Source: Pseudomonas laurylsulfatiphila
GTDB lineage: Bacteria; Pseudomonadota; Gammaproteobacteria; Pseudomonadales; Pseudomonadaceae
DNA: 64,000 nt
Direction: 5' to 3'
NCBI RefSeq assembly: GCF_002934665.1
Contig: NZ_NIRS01000002.1
Coordinates: 806,001 to 870,000, forward strand
The translations under genes were made by a program, and so were the position numbers. Below are positions 25,247 through 34,677 of this stretch, piece by piece. The stretch's first letter is position 1. Each line of letters starts with the position of its first letter. The notes below the pieces were generated by a model. The model searched no databases, was not told where the DNA came from, and saw nothing but the letters and a program-made list of their open reading frames with translations.

Positions 25247-27535
25247 TCAGGCCCACTCTTTACGCAACTGACGCGCAGCGTTGACCATGTGCACCAGCGC
25301 CGCTTCGGTTTCCGGCCAGCCCCGGGTTTTCAGGCCGCAGTCCGGGTTGACCCACAGGCGGTCGGCGGGAATGCGCCTGGCGGCCTTACGCAAAAGGTTG
25401 GCCATTTCCGAGGAGTCCGGCACCCGTGGCGAGTGGATGTCGTACACGCCGGGGCCGATGTCGTTCGGGTAGGCGAAGGCTTCGAACGCGTCCAGCAACT
25501 CCATGTCCGAGCGCGAGGTTTCGATGGTGATCACGTCGGCATCCATGGCGGCGATGGACTCGATCACATCGTTGAATTCGCTGTAGCACATGTGGGTGTG
25601 GATCTGGGTTTCGTCCCGCACACCCGAGGCGCACAGGCGGAACACTTCGGTCGCCCAGTCCAGGTAGTGCTGCCACTGCGCCTGGCGCAACGGCAAGCCT
25701 TCGCGGAACGCCGCTTCGTCGATCTGCACGATCCTGATCCCGGCGGCTTCCAGGTCCACCACTTCGTCGCGAATGGCCAGGGCCAGTTGACGGGCCTGTA
25801 CTTCACGGGTCACGTCTTCGCGCGGGAACGACCACATCAGCATGGTCACGGGACCGGTCAGCATGCCCTTCATCACTTTGTCGGTGAGACCTTGAGCGTA
25901 GCGGATCCACTCCACGGTCATGGCTTTCGGGCGGCTCAGGTCGCCGAAGATCACCGCCGGTTTCACGCAGCGCGAACCGTAGCTCTGCACCCAGCCAAAA
26001 CGGGTGAACACATAGCCGTCGAGTTGCTCGGCGAAGTATTCGACCATGTCGTTGCGCTCGGCTTCACCGTGCACCAGCACGTCCAGGCCCAGGTTTTCCT
26101 GGACTTGCACGGCGTGACGGATCTCGCTGTGCATCGCTTCGGTGTACTCGGCCTCGGTCAGCTTGCCTTGCTTGAACGACTGGCGCGCCAGACGGATCGA
26201 CGCGGTTTGCGGGAACGAACCAATGGTGGTGGTCGGGAACAGTGGCAGGTTCAGGCCGGCGCGTTGCCTGGCGATGCGCTGGGCAAACAGCGATTGACGC
26301 TGGCTGTCCCTGGCGGTGATCGCGGCCACACGCGCCTGAACAGCCGGTTTGTGGATGCGTGGCGATGCAGCACGGGCAGCCTGAACGGCGCGACTTTGGC
26401 TCAGCGCTTCGAGCACTTTCGGCGCTTCGGGTTCGTTGACCGACTGAGCTAGCAGCGCGACTTCTTCACACTTCTGCACGGCAAACGCCAGCCAGCTTTT
26501 CAGCTCGCCATCGAGCTGCTCTTCGCGGCCCAGGTCAACCGGACTGTGCAGCAGCGAGCAGGACGGCGCGACCCACAGGCGATCACCCAGGCGTTCATGA
26601 GCATGCTGCAGGGTGGCCAGGGCGTTTTCCAGATCGCAGCGCCAGACGTTGCGACCGTTGACCACACCCAGCGACAGCACTTTATAGGCCGGCAGGCGGT
26701 CGAGAATGGTCGGGTACTGTTCAGGCGCACGCACCAGATCGATGTGCAGACCGTCGACCGGCAGGTTGGCGGCCAGGCCCAGGTTCTCTTCCAGGCCACC
26801 GAAGTAAGTGGCGACCAGCTTCTTCAGCGGGTCACGCTGGATCAGGTTGTAGGCGCGTTCGAAGGCGTTTTTCCAGTCCTGAGGCAAGTCGAGCACCAGG
26901 ATCGGCTCGTCGATTTGCACCCACTCGACGCCCTGTGCCGCGAGGCGCTGGAAGATCTGGCCGTACAGCGGCAGCAGGCGTTCGAGCAGTTCGAGCTTGT
27001 CGAATTCGGCGCCCTTGGCCTTGCCCAGCCACAAGTAGGTCAGCGGGCCGATGATGACGGGCTTGACGTTATGCCCCAGTGCGCGGGCTTCTTCGACTTC
27101 TTCGAACAGTTGATCCCAGCCAAGCTGGAACTGCTGGTCGGCGCTGAACTCCGGGACCAGGTAGTGATAGTTGGTGTCGAACCACTTGGTCATTTCCTGG
27201 GCGTGGGCACCGCCGCAGCAGCTGTCGCTCACACCGCGCGCCATGCCGAACAGGGTCTGCAGGCTGGCCTTGCCATCGTGCGGGCGGAAACGCTCAGGGA
27301 TCACACCGAACATCAACGAGTGGGTCAGGACCTGGTCGTACCAGGCGAAGTCGCCAACCGGCAGCAGTTCGATGCCGGCCTTTTTCTGCAAGTCCCAGTG
27401 GGTCAGGCGCAGGTCACGGCCAACGGCGCGCAGGCCGGCTTCGTCCAGCTCGCCCTTCCAGAACGCCTCTTGGGCCTTTTTCAGTTCACGGTCGCGGCCG
27501 ATGCGCGGAAATCCAAGGGAATGGGCCAATGCCAT
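25247..27535 (-). CDS. metE: Cobalamin-independent methionine synthase
   Basis: 762 residues, normal length. The ATG at 27535 has GGAG nine bases upstream and gives the standard N-terminus [20 protein letters not shown]. The C-terminal domain contains the zinc site (HMCYSEF; Glu in the later segment; [11 protein letters not shown]) and the core [15 protein letters not shown]. It transfers a methyl group from methyl-tetrahydrofolate to homocysteine. No MetR gene or clear MetR box was found next to it. Confidence 0.96.
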   Translation of the reverse strand: MALAHSLGFPRIGRDRELKKAQEAFWKGELDEAGLRAVGRDLRLTHWDLQKKAGIELLPVGDFAWYDQVLTHSLMFGVIPERFRPHDGKASLQTLFGMARGVSDSCCGGAHAQEMTKWFDTNYHYLVPEFSADQQFQLGWDQLFEEVEEARALGHNVKPVIIGPLTYLWLGKAKGAEFDKLELLERLLPLYGQIFQRLAAQGVEWVQIDEPILVLDLPQDWKNAFERAYNLIQRDPLKKLVATYFGGLEENLGLAANLPVDGLHIDLVRAPEQYPTILDRLPAYKVLSLGVVNGRNVWRCDLENALATLQHAHERLGDRLWVAPSCSLLHSPVDLGREEQLDGELKSWLAFAVQKCEEVALLAQSVNEPEAPKVLEALSQSRAVQAARAASPRIHKPAVQARVAAITARDSQRQSLFAQRIARQRAGLNLPLFPTTTIGSFPQTASIRLARQSFKQGKLTEAEYTEAMHSEIRHAVQVQENLGLDVLVHGEAERNDMVEYFAEQLDGYVFTRFGWVQSYGSRCVKPAVIFGDLSRPKAMTVEWIRYAQGLTDKVMKGMLTGPVTMLMWSFPREDVTREVQARQLALAIRDEVVDLEAAGIRIVQIDEAAFREGLPLRQAQWQHYLDWATEVFRLCASGVRDETQIHTHMCYSEFNDVIESIAAMDADVITIETSRSDMELLDAFEAFAYPNDIGPGVYDIHSPRVPDSSEMANLLRKAARRIPADRLWVNPDCGLKTRGWPETEAALVHMVNAARQLRKEWA

Positions 27536-27630
27536 GTCAAATAACTCCAATGCGTTCAATGGAGCCATTGTCGACAGTGCCGGCGAGTGAGACAAACTCA
27601 TTTTAATCGTGATGATCACAAGTTCTTCTC

Positions 27631-27780
27631 ATGATCCGTAGCGCTGCGCAACCGGCGCTGGATGGACACCTGGTTCAACGCGCTCGTCTCAATGTCCAAC
27701 CTGCACCTTGGCGTGTGCGTAAGCCGGGCGTCGATGGCATCATCACCCGCTACGAAGTTTTCGATGTCCGCCCCCTTTGA
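27631..27780 (+). CDS. Small ORF upstream of the FecCD permease (uncertain)
   Basis: 49 codons, ending in VFDVRPL. It has no good ribosome-binding site (TTCTTCTC precedes the ATG). The C-terminal half (WRVRKPGVDGIITRYEVFDV) looks protein-like rather than random. It could be a leftover C-terminus of a deleted gene or a short leader. It lies in the promoter gap of metE and the permease. Confidence 0.3.
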   Translation: MIRSAAQPALDGHLVQRARLNVQPAPWRVRKPGVDGIITRYEVFDVRPL

Positions 27781-27800
27781 TCGACCAAGGAATAGTCCCG

Positions 27801-27881
27801 ATGCGTATCAAAACACGGCTGGCCTGTGCCACGGTGCTCTACCCGGACGCCAAAGCGCAGAGCGCCGGGTTCAACCCATGA
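27801..27881 (+). CDS. 26-codon ORF overlapping the permease start
   Basis: The ATG at 27801 has AAGGAAT at a proper distance. The peptide starts MRIKTRLACATVLY, like the start of an export signal, and its TGA overlaps the permease ATG (ATGA). It occupies the place where a periplasmic binding-protein gene would be expected, so it may be a deletion remnant or a translational-coupling leader. Confidence 0.4.
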   Translation: MRIKTRLACATVLYPDAKAQSAGFNP

Positions 27882-28915
27882 CGGCCATTTTCCGGCCGCG
27901 TCCGACCTTGATCTGTTTGCTGCTGTTGCTGGTGCTGGTGTTCTGGCTGTCCCTGGCCCTTGGGCCAGTGAGTCTGCCGCTGGGCGATACCTTGCTGGCC
28001 GGGATGCGCCTGCTGGGGTTGCCGCTTGACGGGGGTGACACGCAGCAGGCGGAGCTGATCCTCGGTCAGATCCGCCTGCCGCGCAGCCTGCTCGGCATCG
28101 CCGTGGGCTCGGTACTGGCATTGTCCGGCGTGGCGATGCAGGGGTTGTTCCGCAACCCCTTGGCGGACCCGGGCCTGGTCGGCGTGTCCGGCGGTGCCGC
28201 GCTGGGTGCCGCCCTCGCCATCGTCGGCGGCAGCCTGCTGGGTGGCGTGTCACCGGCCATCGAACCTTATCTGCTGTCGGTCAGCGCCTTCGCCGGTGGC
28301 TTGATCGTCACGGCGGTGGTGTATCGCTTCGGCCGCCGCAACGGGCAAACCGACGTTGCCACCCTGCTGTTGGCGGGTGTGGCGATGACGGCCATGGCCG
28401 GTGCCGGCGTGGGTCTGTTCACCTACCTGGCCGATGACGCGACCTTGCGCACCCTGACGTTCTGGAACCTGGGCAGCCTCAACGGCGCCAGCTATCCGCG
28501 CCTGTGGCCATTACTGATCGTCACCCTGGGCGTGGCGCTGTGGTTGCCACGTCGTGCGGCGGCACTCAATGCCATGCTGCTGGGCGAGTCGGAGGCCCGT
28601 CACCTGGGCTTCGACATCGAGCGGATCAAGCTTGAACTGGTGTTGTGCACGGCGCTCGGCGTCGGCGCGGCCGTGGCGGCAGCCGGCCTGATCGGCTTCA
28701 TCGGCCTGGTGGTGCCGCACCTGATGCGCCTGCTGGTCGGCCCGGATCACCGGGTGTTGCTGCCCGCGTCGTTGCTCGCCGGTGCGAGCCTGCTGTTGCT
28801 GGCCGATCTGGCCGCGCGCCTGCTGTTGGCGCCGGCGGAATTGCCGATCGGCATCGTGACCGCACTGATCGGCGCGCCGTTCTTTCTTTATCTGCTGGTT
28901 CGAGGGCGTTCCTGA
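27878..28915 (+). CDS. hmuU: FecCD/BtuC-type ABC permease (haem, siderophore or cobalamin)
   Basis: 345 residues from the ATG at 27878. About nine or ten membrane helices; family motifs [50 protein letters not shown] and [22 protein letters not shown] are present in pieces across the protein. It would import iron complexes or haem from the periplasm. The downstream ATPase overlaps by one base, and a ChaN-like haem-related lipoprotein follows, which favours haem. No periplasmic binding protein or receptor gene is adjacent. Confidence 0.88.
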   Translation: MTAIFRPRPTLICLLLLLVLVFWLSLALGPVSLPLGDTLLAGMRLLGLPLDGGDTQQAELILGQIRLPRSLLGIAVGSVLALSGVAMQGLFRNPLADPGLVGVSGGAALGAALAIVGGSLLGGVSPAIEPYLLSVSAFAGGLIVTAVVYRFGRRNGQTDVATLLLAGVAMTAMAGAGVGLFTYLADDATLRTLTFWNLGSLNGASYPRLWPLLIVTLGVALWLPRRAAALNAMLLGESEARHLGFDIERIKLELVLCTALGVGAAVAAAGLIGFIGLVVPHLMRLLVGPDHRVLLPASLLAGASLLLLADLAARLLLAPAELPIGIVTALIGAPFFLYLLVRGRS

Positions 28916-29682
28916 TGCTGCGGGCAAACAACTTGCTGGTACGTCGTGGCAACCGCACGGTACTGGCGAACATCGATATCCAATTGCGCCCCGGCGAAGT
29001 ACTCGGCGTGCTGGGACCGAATGGCGCCGGCAAAAGCACCCTGCTCGCCGCCTTGTGCGGCGAACTGCCAACCAGCGAAGGCAGGGTCAGCCTCGACGAG
29101 CGTCCGCTCGCCGACTGGCCAGGCCAGGAACGGGCCAGGCGCCTGGCCGTGCTGCCGCAGAGTTCGAGCCTGAACTTTGCGTTTTCGGTCAATGAAGTCG
29201 TGGGCATGGGGCGCCTGCCTCACGCCAGCGGCCGCGTACGCGATGCCGAAATCGTCGCCGAGGCGCTTTCAGCGGCCGATGCGCTTCATCTTGCCGGGCG
29301 CAGTTATCTGGCGCTGTCCGGCGGTGAACGCCAGCGCGTGCATCTGGCGCGGGTGCTCGCTCAACTCTGGCCGGGGGCCGAAGGGCAAACCCTGCTGCTC
29401 GATGAACCGACGTCGATGCTCGATCCGCTGCACCAGCACACCATTTTACAAGCCGTGCGCGACTTCGCCGAGCGCGGTGCAGCGGTGCTGGTGATTCTGC
29501 ACGACCTCAATCTGGCTGCACGCTACTGCGATCAACTGCTGTTGTTGCAACAGGGCTTGCCCCACGCCTACGGTCCACCGGCACAGGTGCTGACCGCCGA
29601 GGCGCTGGCGGCGGTGTATGGCCTGGAGGTGCTGATCCACCAACACCCGGAACGCGGCCACCCGTTGATCATCGCGCGCTGA
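28915..29682 (+). CDS. hmuV: ABC transporter ATPase, HmuV/FecE type
   Basis: 255 residues. The ATG at 28915 overlaps the permease stop (TGATG). Walker [10 protein letters not shown] (residues 34-42), Q-loop LPQSSSLNF, signature [15 protein letters not shown], Walker [13 protein letters not shown], switch His in [12 protein letters not shown]. Works with the permease upstream. Confidence 0.92.
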   Translation: MLRANNLLVRRGNRTVLANIDIQLRPGEVLGVLGPNGAGKSTLLAALCGELPTSEGRVSLDERPLADWPGQERARRLAVLPQSSSLNFAFSVNEVVGMGRLPHASGRVRDAEIVAEALSAADALHLAGRSYLALSGGERQRVHLARVLAQLWPGAEGQTLLLDEPTSMLDPLHQHTILQAVRDFAERGAAVLVILHDLNLAARYCDQLLLLQQGLPHAYGPPAQVLTAEALAAVYGLEVLIHQHPERGHPLIIAR

Positions 29683-29688
29683 TACCGT

Positions 29689-29713
29689 CCCCCTCCTTCA
29701 TTGATCGAGGGGG
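29689..29713 (+). other. Short hairpin between hmuV and the chaN-like gene
   Basis: Inverted repeat CCCCCTC and GAGGGGG, 11 bases apart, not followed by a T-run. It may attenuate or stabilise the operon mRNA rather than terminate it. Confidence 0.4.
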
Positions 29714-29737
29714 CCTCTGTCTATTCAAGGAAAACCG

Positions 29738-30622
29738 ATGCGCTTTCTGTTGCTGTGTGCGTTCAGCCTTTTGGCTGCCTGCCAAACCCATTCTGTAACG
29801 CCGCCCCCGGCACCGATTGCCCCGCAAGGGCGCGATCACGCCGACCTTGGCGTCATCCGTGAACTGGCCAGCGGTCGCACGCTGACACCGCAGGAACTGG
29901 TCGATCGTTTGGCCGCCGCGCCTCGGGTTCTGGTCGGTGAACAGCACGACAACCCGGACCACCACGCCCTGCAATTGTGGTTGCTGCGCGAGCTGGCGGT
30001 ACAACGTGCCCAGGGCAGCCTGCTGATGGAGATGCTCAACCCCGATCAACAGGCCAAAGTCGATGCCGCGCAAGCCGCGACCCGCGCTGGCCAGCCGCCG
30101 GCCGATGCGTTCAAGGCGCTGGCCTGGCAGGCCAATTGGGACTGGAGCGTCTATGGTGCCCTCGTCACCTACGCGCTGCGCCAACCCTATCCGCTGCTGG
30201 CGGCGAATCTGGATCGCGCGCAGATCATGCAGATCTACCGACAGCGCCCTGTGTTGAATGGCGAAGCGTCCACCACCCGACAGGTGCAGGCGACCTTGCT
30301 GGACGACATCCGCCAATCCCATTGCGGTCTGCTGCCCGAATCACAAATGCCGGCCATGCTCGCCGTGCAGCAACAACGCGACCGGCGCATGGCCGAGCGC
30401 CTGATGGCCGCGCCGACGCCGGCGTTGCTGCTGGCCGGGGCCTTTCATGTGCGCAAGGATCTCGGGGTGCCGCTGCACTTGGAAGACCTCGGTGCCGGTG
30501 AAGGCAATGCCGTGCTGATCCTCGCCGAAGCGGGCAAGACCGTGACCGCCGAGAGCGCGGATTACGTGTGGTACACGGCCGCACAGCCGGAACAGGATCA
30601 TTGCGCGAAGTTGCGTCGTTAA
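29738..30622 (+). CDS. ChaN-family lipoprotein (haem/iron-related)
   Basis: 294 residues. Lipoprotein signal with LLAAC (Cys15). ChaN/PF04187 domain: VLVGEQHDNPDHHALQLWLLREL, LLMEMLNPDQQAKVD, LAGAFHVRKDLGVP. ChaN of Campylobacter binds haem pairs; the family often sits near haem or iron transport genes. Probably in the same operon as hmuUV (55 bases after). Confidence 0.87.
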   Translation: MRFLLLCAFSLLAACQTHSVTPPPAPIAPQGRDHADLGVIRELASGRTLTPQELVDRLAAAPRVLVGEQHDNPDHHALQLWLLRELAVQRAQGSLLMEMLNPDQQAKVDAAQAATRAGQPPADAFKALAWQANWDWSVYGALVTYALRQPYPLLAANLDRAQIMQIYRQRPVLNGEASTTRQVQATLLDDIRQSHCGLLPESQMPAMLAVQQQRDRRMAERLMAAPTPALLLAGAFHVRKDLGVPLHLEDLGAGEGNAVLILAEAGKTVTAESADYVWYTAAQPEQDHCAKLRR

Positions 30623-30721
30623 TTGTGGCGAGGGGGGTTGTCGGATCGCCGCACCGTCCCGCTGGGTTGCGTAGCGACCCCAAAAAAAGGTTGTTCACGC
30701 AATTGCGGGGAACACCGATAC

Positions 30722-30819
30722 CTGTAGGAGCTGCCGAAGGCTGCGATCTTTTGATCTTGCTTTTGCGATCTGGAGATTGCTGAAGATCAAAAGATCGCAG
30801 CCTTCGGCAGCTCCTACAG
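30722..30819. repeat. REP inverted-repeat pair (GCTGCGATCTTTTGATC type)
   Basis: CTGTAGGAGCTGCCGAAGGC faces its complement, with a 30-base A/T-rich loop. It lies in the 375-base gap between the ChaN gene and the SCO1 gene; the rest of that gap holds no recognisable gene. Confidence 0.87.
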
Positions 30820-30997
30820 ATAGATTGCCCTCAGCCGAACATGCTACGGCGCGACACTATGTCACGCCTCTGTGCCGGTCCAATGGTCGTATCCACCCCG
30901 CCGCTACCGGCACAGTTTGTTAAGATCCCCCCGTTTTTTTCGTCTGTACAGTCACCACGCTGTCAGTTTCAGCCTGTTCAACAGGATGCTTTTTTCC

Positions 30998-31603
30998 ATG
31001 AGTACTTTGTATACCCGCCGAACTGTCCTGCAAGGCATGGGCCTGTTGAGCCTGGGCCTGCTCGCCGGTTGCGACGACAGCAGCAAGCTGTCGTTCAAGT
31101 ACGGCAAAGACCTCAGCGACAAGATCATGGGGCGTAACTTCAAGCTCACGAACACCGAGGGCGAAACCAGGATGCTGGGCAGCTATCGCGGCCTGATGCC
31201 GATGGTGTTCTTCGGTTTCACCCAGTGCCCGGCCGTGTGCCCCACCACGCTGGCCCGCGCCGCCCAGGCCAAAAAGCTGATGGGCCGCGATGGCGAAAGG
31301 CTGCAGGTGATCTTCATCACCCTGGACCCGGAGCGCGACACGCCAGAGCTGGTCGACAAATACGTCAAGGCTTTCGACCCGAGTTTCGAAGCACTGTACG
31401 GCACCCTGGAACAAACCGCCGCCACCGCCAAGGAATTCGGCGTGTTCTTTGAAAAAGTCCCGAGCGGCGATACCTATACCCTCTCCCATACCGCGACCAG
31501 TTATGTCTTCGACTCCCGGGGCAATCTGCGCCTGGGGCTGTCCGCGTCCCTGACGGCCAAAGAGTGCGCAGAGGACCTGCTCACCGTAATGGAGGTTTGC
31601 TGA
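30998..31603 (+). CDS. SCO1/SenC-family copper-binding thiol protein
   Basis: 201 residues from the ATG at 30998 (an alternative ATG at 30986 adds four residues). Twin-arginine-like and lipoprotein signal (TRRTVLQGMGLLSLGLLAGC; Cys25). Thioredoxin fold with the SCO copper site Cys77-x3-Cys81 (TQCPAVCPTT) and His164 (LSHTATSYV). It delivers Cu(I) to the CuA site of cytochrome oxidase or acts as a thiol reductase. Immediately followed by a PCuAC-like gene, the usual partner. Confidence 0.92.
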   Translation: MSTLYTRRTVLQGMGLLSLGLLAGCDDSSKLSFKYGKDLSDKIMGRNFKLTNTEGETRMLGSYRGLMPMVFFGFTQCPAVCPTTLARAAQAKKLMGRDGERLQVIFITLDPERDTPELVDKYVKAFDPSFEALYGTLEQTAATAKEFGVFFEKVPSGDTYTLSHTATSYVFDSRGNLRLGLSASLTAKECAEDLLTVMEVC

Positions 31604-31604
31604 T

Positions 31605-32114
31605 ATGAATGCCCCGCAGGCTAACAACCGTTTCGTACAACGCTGCAAGCAACTGGCACTGGGCTTGTCCCTGGTCGGCCTGGCCTTTCAGGTGTCGGCA
31701 CAAACCCGGGTCGACGACGCCTGGGTCCGCGCCACCGTAGCCGGCCAGCCATCGAGCGGCGCCTTCATGACCGTTACCGCGAGCAGCGACAGCAAACTGT
31801 TGAGCGTGCAAACGCCGGTGGCAGCTCTGGTGCAGATTCATGCAATGAGCATGAAAGACGACGTGATGAAAATGCAGCAGGTGGACGCCGTGGCACTGCC
31901 GGCCGGTAAAGCGGTGAGCCTGGATCCCAATGGCTACCACATCATGCTCATGAACCTGACGGGCCAGATCAAGGAAGGCGACAAGGTGCCGCTGACCCTG
32001 ACCGTCGAAGACGCCAAGGGCGAGAAAGAGTCGATTCAGGTTGAAGCCGTTGCCAAGGCAATTGGCACCATGGATCACGGCAACATGGCGCATGATCACA
32101 GCAAGATGAATTGA
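31605..32114 (+). CDS. PCuAC-family copper chaperone
   Basis: 169 residues, signal peptide ending VSAQ. DUF461/PCuAC domain: AWVRATVAGQPSSGAFMTV, then His-Met-rich ligands in QIHAMSMKDDVMKM and GYHIMLMNL. The C-terminal tail TMDHGNMAHDHSKMN adds further His/Met copper ligands. One base follows the SCO1-type gene stop, so the two are one operon for oxidase copper delivery. Confidence 0.92.
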   Translation: MNAPQANNRFVQRCKQLALGLSLVGLAFQVSAQTRVDDAWVRATVAGQPSSGAFMTVTASSDSKLLSVQTPVAALVQIHAMSMKDDVMKMQQVDAVALPAGKAVSLDPNGYHIMLMNLTGQIKEGDKVPLTLTVEDAKGEKESIQVEAVAKAIGTMDHGNMAHDHSKMN

Positions 32115-32130
32115 TTTCCCTCGCAACAGC

Positions 32131-32200
32131 AAAAAGATCGCAGCCTGCGGCAGCTCCTACGAAATCGGTGTAGGAGCTGCCGCAGGCTGCGATCTTTTTT
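32131..32200. repeat. REP inverted-repeat pair (GCAGGCTGCGATC type)
   Basis: AAGATCGCAGCCTGCGGCAG faces its complement with an 11-base loop between convergent genes, followed by TTTTTT; a likely bidirectional transcript end. Confidence 0.88.
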
Positions 32201-32214
32201 GGATTCACGTCAAC

Positions 32215-32631
32215 TCAAACGAGCTTGAGCACGACGTTGATGTTGTTGCGCGTAGCTTTCGAATACGGGCAGTACTGATGCCCGGTGTCGACGATTTTCT
32301 GTGCGGTTTCACGGTCCAGCCCCGGCAGGCTGACATTGAGCCGTGCCTGGAGCAGGTAACCGCCTTCATTAGTGCCCAGGTCGACTTCCGCATCGACAGC
32401 CACATCCTTGGGCAACGCCACTTTCAATTCCCTGGCTGCCACTTGCATGGCGCCGATAAAGCAGGCTGACCACCCGGCAGCGAATAATTGCTCGGGGTTG
32501 GTACCGCCACCGCCTGCACCTGGCGACGAAAGCTTCACATCGAGGATCCCGTCGGAACTGCGGGAGGCTCCGTCGCGCCCGCCGGTGGTGTGGGTCTGGG
32601 CGGTGTACAACACTTTATCGATCTGGTTCAT
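32215..32631 (-). CDS. ohr: Organic hydroperoxide resistance protein, OsmC/Ohr family
   Basis: 138 residues from the ATG at 32631 (GGAGG just upstream). Catalytic cysteines Cys57 (GWSACFIGAM) and Cys121 (YCPYSKATRNN), plus conserved Arg and Glu residues. It reduces organic peroxides using thiols. No OhrR regulator gene is adjacent. Confidence 0.92.
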   Translation of the reverse strand: MNQIDKVLYTAQTHTTGGRDGASRSSDGILDVKLSSPGAGGGGTNPEQLFAAGWSACFIGAMQVAARELKVALPKDVAVDAEVDLGTNEGGYLLQARLNVSLPGLDRETAQKIVDTGHQYCPYSKATRNNINVVLKLV

Positions 32632-32755
32632 GCTGACCTCCTGATTGAGTTGTAGGAAACCGGTTCTAACACCCCATCCGGTCGCCGGGATGGTCAATCA
32701 ATATAGACGTCACCGGCCCGTGCCGCAGTCGATCCGACCAGCGCCCGCTTCTTCC

Positions 32756-33085
32756 TTATTTACGTGCCAACTTGTACCTGACGCAGTCCTCATAAAAGCT
32801 TTGCCGCACGGCCGTCGGCTTCAATCGCGACGAACTGTCATAAGTTTGCTCTGTAATACCAAGTGCCATCATGCGCATCCATGTTTTGGAGAACTTGTAG
32901 GCCTGGATTTTCTGCCGCGCGGCGTACAGGGAAACGCCTGAAAGCTTGAGTTCCTGTGCCCTTGCAGCAGTGCCCGCGCCCCAACTGCACATGTATTGAT
33001 CCTGGGTGGCCAGTTCTTTGGCTTGCGCCGAATTGCTGATACCCGCAACAACTAGCGGAATTAACGCGATCCATATCTTGCGCAT
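32756..33085 (-). CDS. Small exported protein of unknown function
   Basis: 109 residues with a Sec signal (IWIALIPLVVAGISNSAQAK). Two cysteines (MCSWG; EDCVRY) could form a disulfide. Basic C-terminal half. No domain is recognised. Located between ohr and the antiporter operon; function unknown. Confidence 0.7.
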   Translation of the reverse strand: MRKIWIALIPLVVAGISNSAQAKELATQDQYMCSWGAGTAARAQELKLSGVSLYAARQKIQAYKFSKTWMRMMALGITEQTYDSSSRLKPTAVRQSFYEDCVRYKLARK

Positions 33086-33203
33086 CTTGACCTATCTAAC
33101 TAGTTGAAAATGAACTAATTTTGCGGGGGATTTTTAAACTTGGGGGCCAGCATCGTGCCTTTTTTGCAAATGAGTGCAAAAACGAGATGGCTGAGGCCAT
33201 TTC

Positions 33204-33231
33204 TTGCGAGTTTTCAATCCTTTGCTATAGC
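33204..33231 (+). promoter_or_regulatory. Candidate sigma-70 promoter for the antiporter-decarboxylase operon
   Basis: TTGCGA, 16 bases, then TATAGC with an extended TGC in front; about 37 bases before the ATG at 33268. The fit is moderate. Confidence 0.4.
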
Positions 33232-33267
33232 TAAGACTCTCAATCGCCAACTAAGTGAGGCAACGGA

Positions 33268-34677
33268 ATGTCAGTCGCAAAAAAAATGAGTGTAGGGCAA
33301 CTGACAATGTTGACCGCAGTCAACATGTTGGGCTCAGGCATTGTGCTACTACCGACGAAACTAGCGGAAGTCGGTGCAATTTCGATTCTTTCCTGGCTGG
33401 TGACGGCCACCGGCTCCCTCGCTCTGGCCTACGCCTTTGCGCGATGCGGGATGCTCAGCCGCAAGACCGGTGGCATGGGCGGCTACGCCGAATACACGTT
33501 CGGTAAAGCCGGTAACTACATCACCAACTACACCTACGGCCTCTCACTGTTGATTGCCAACGTGGCGATCAGTATTACCGCGGTTGGCTATATACAGACG
33601 CTGTTCGGAATAAAACTTGATTCACTGCAAGTAGGTCTGGCGACCATTGCCTTGTTGTGGATCACCACCTTCGCCAACTTTGGCGGCGCGAGCATTACCG
33701 GCCGGATCGGCGCGATCACGGTCTGGGGCGTGATTGCACCGGTGGTGCTGGTGTCCACGGTGGGCTGGTTCTATTTCGACAGCAGCGTCTACGCCGCTGG
33801 CTGGAACCCTCATGACAAAGGCTGGTTCGAAGCGGCGGGCGCATCGGTGGCGATCACCCTGTGGGCCTTCCTTGGCCTGGAATCGGCTTGCGCCAACACC
33901 GACGCGGTGGAAAACCCTGAGCGCAACGTGCCGATTGCCGTGCTGGGCGGCACCCTGGGTGCGGCGGTGATCTACATCGTCTCCACCAACGTCATCTTCG
34001 GTATCGTCGGCAACGAAGAACTGGTCGCGTCCACCGCGCCGTTCGGCCTGGTGTTCGCCAAGATGTTCACCCCGATGGTCGGTGACATCGTGATGGCGGC
34101 CATGGTGCTGGCCTGCATCGGTTCGTTGCTGGGTTGGCAGTTCACGATTGCACAGGTGTACAAAAGCTCGGCCGACACCGGTTACTTCCTGTCGATCTTC
34201 GCCAAGGCCAACAAGGCGGGCACTCCGATTGTCGGCATGCTGGTGCTGCTCGCCGCACAGACCGCACTGGCCCTGCTCACCATCAGTCCCGACCTGAGCA
34301 AGCAGTTCGACACCCTGGTCAACCTCGCGGTAGTGACCAACCTGGTGCCGTACATCCTGTCCATGGCCGCGCTGATGACCATGCAGAAAGTCTCCAACGT
34401 GCCGGAAGGCAAGGCGCTGGCCACCAACGTCATTGCTCTGATCGCGGCGGCCTACAGCTACCTGGCGCTGTACAGTTCCGGTGAGCAGGCCCTGATGCTC
34501 GGTGGCGTCGCCACGATCTTCGGCTACACCCTGTTCGGCTTCGTCAACAACCGCCTGATCCGCCTCGAAGCACTCAACAACAGCGTACCGACGCAAACCG
34601 TCAGCGCGCAGCACCTCACTGCCGAGCCAGTGCCGGTGAACAATCTGAATAAAGCCACTCTGGAGGTTCAAGCATGA
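33268..34677 (+). CDS. Basic amino acid/polyamine antiporter (APC family)
   Basis: 469 residues with about twelve membrane helices (LTMLTAVNMLGSGIVLLPTKLAEVG; AIVTVWGVIAPVVLV-like core; MLVLLAAQTALALLTI). It resembles PotE/CadB/AdiC antiporters that swap an amino acid for its decarboxylated amine. The start of the decarboxylase gene overlaps its stop by four bases (ATGA), fitting an amino acid/amine exchange pair such as P. aeruginosa LdcB-LdcA. Confidence 0.88.
   Translation: MSVAKKMSVGQLTMLTAVNMLGSGIVLLPTKLAEVGAISILSWLVTATGSLALAYAFARCGMLSRKTGGMGGYAEYTFGKAGNYITNYTYGLSLLIANVAISITAVGYIQTLFGIKLDSLQVGLATIALLWITTFANFGGASITGRIGAITVWGVIAPVVLVSTVGWFYFDSSVYAAGWNPHDKGWFEAAGASVAITLWAFLGLESACANTDAVENPERNVPIAVLGGTLGAAVIYIVSTNVIFGIVGNEELVASTAPFGLVFAKMFTPMVGDIVMAAMVLACIGSLLGWQFTIAQVYKSSADTGYFLSIFAKANKAGTPIVGMLVLLAAQTALALLTISPDLSKQFDTLVNLAVVTNLVPYILSMAALMTMQKVSNVPEGKALATNVIALIAAAYSYLALYSSGEQALMLGGVATIFGYTLFGFVNNRLIRLEALNNSVPTQTVSAQHLTAEPVPVNNLNKATLEVQA

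Noticed and set aside
25289..26452. 387-codon plus-strand open frame opposite metE
   Set aside because: Shadow frame over a highly conserved metE; no start signal.
27536..27877. Cobalamin riboswitch or MetR box in the metE/permease gap
   Set aside because: No B12-box-like sequence and no TGAA-N5-TTCA palindrome could be found by reading.
27662..28915. Long N-terminal extension of the FecCD permease
   Set aside because: The extension has no membrane or signal features and crosses the two small ORFs; the ATG at 27878 gives the family-standard N-terminus.
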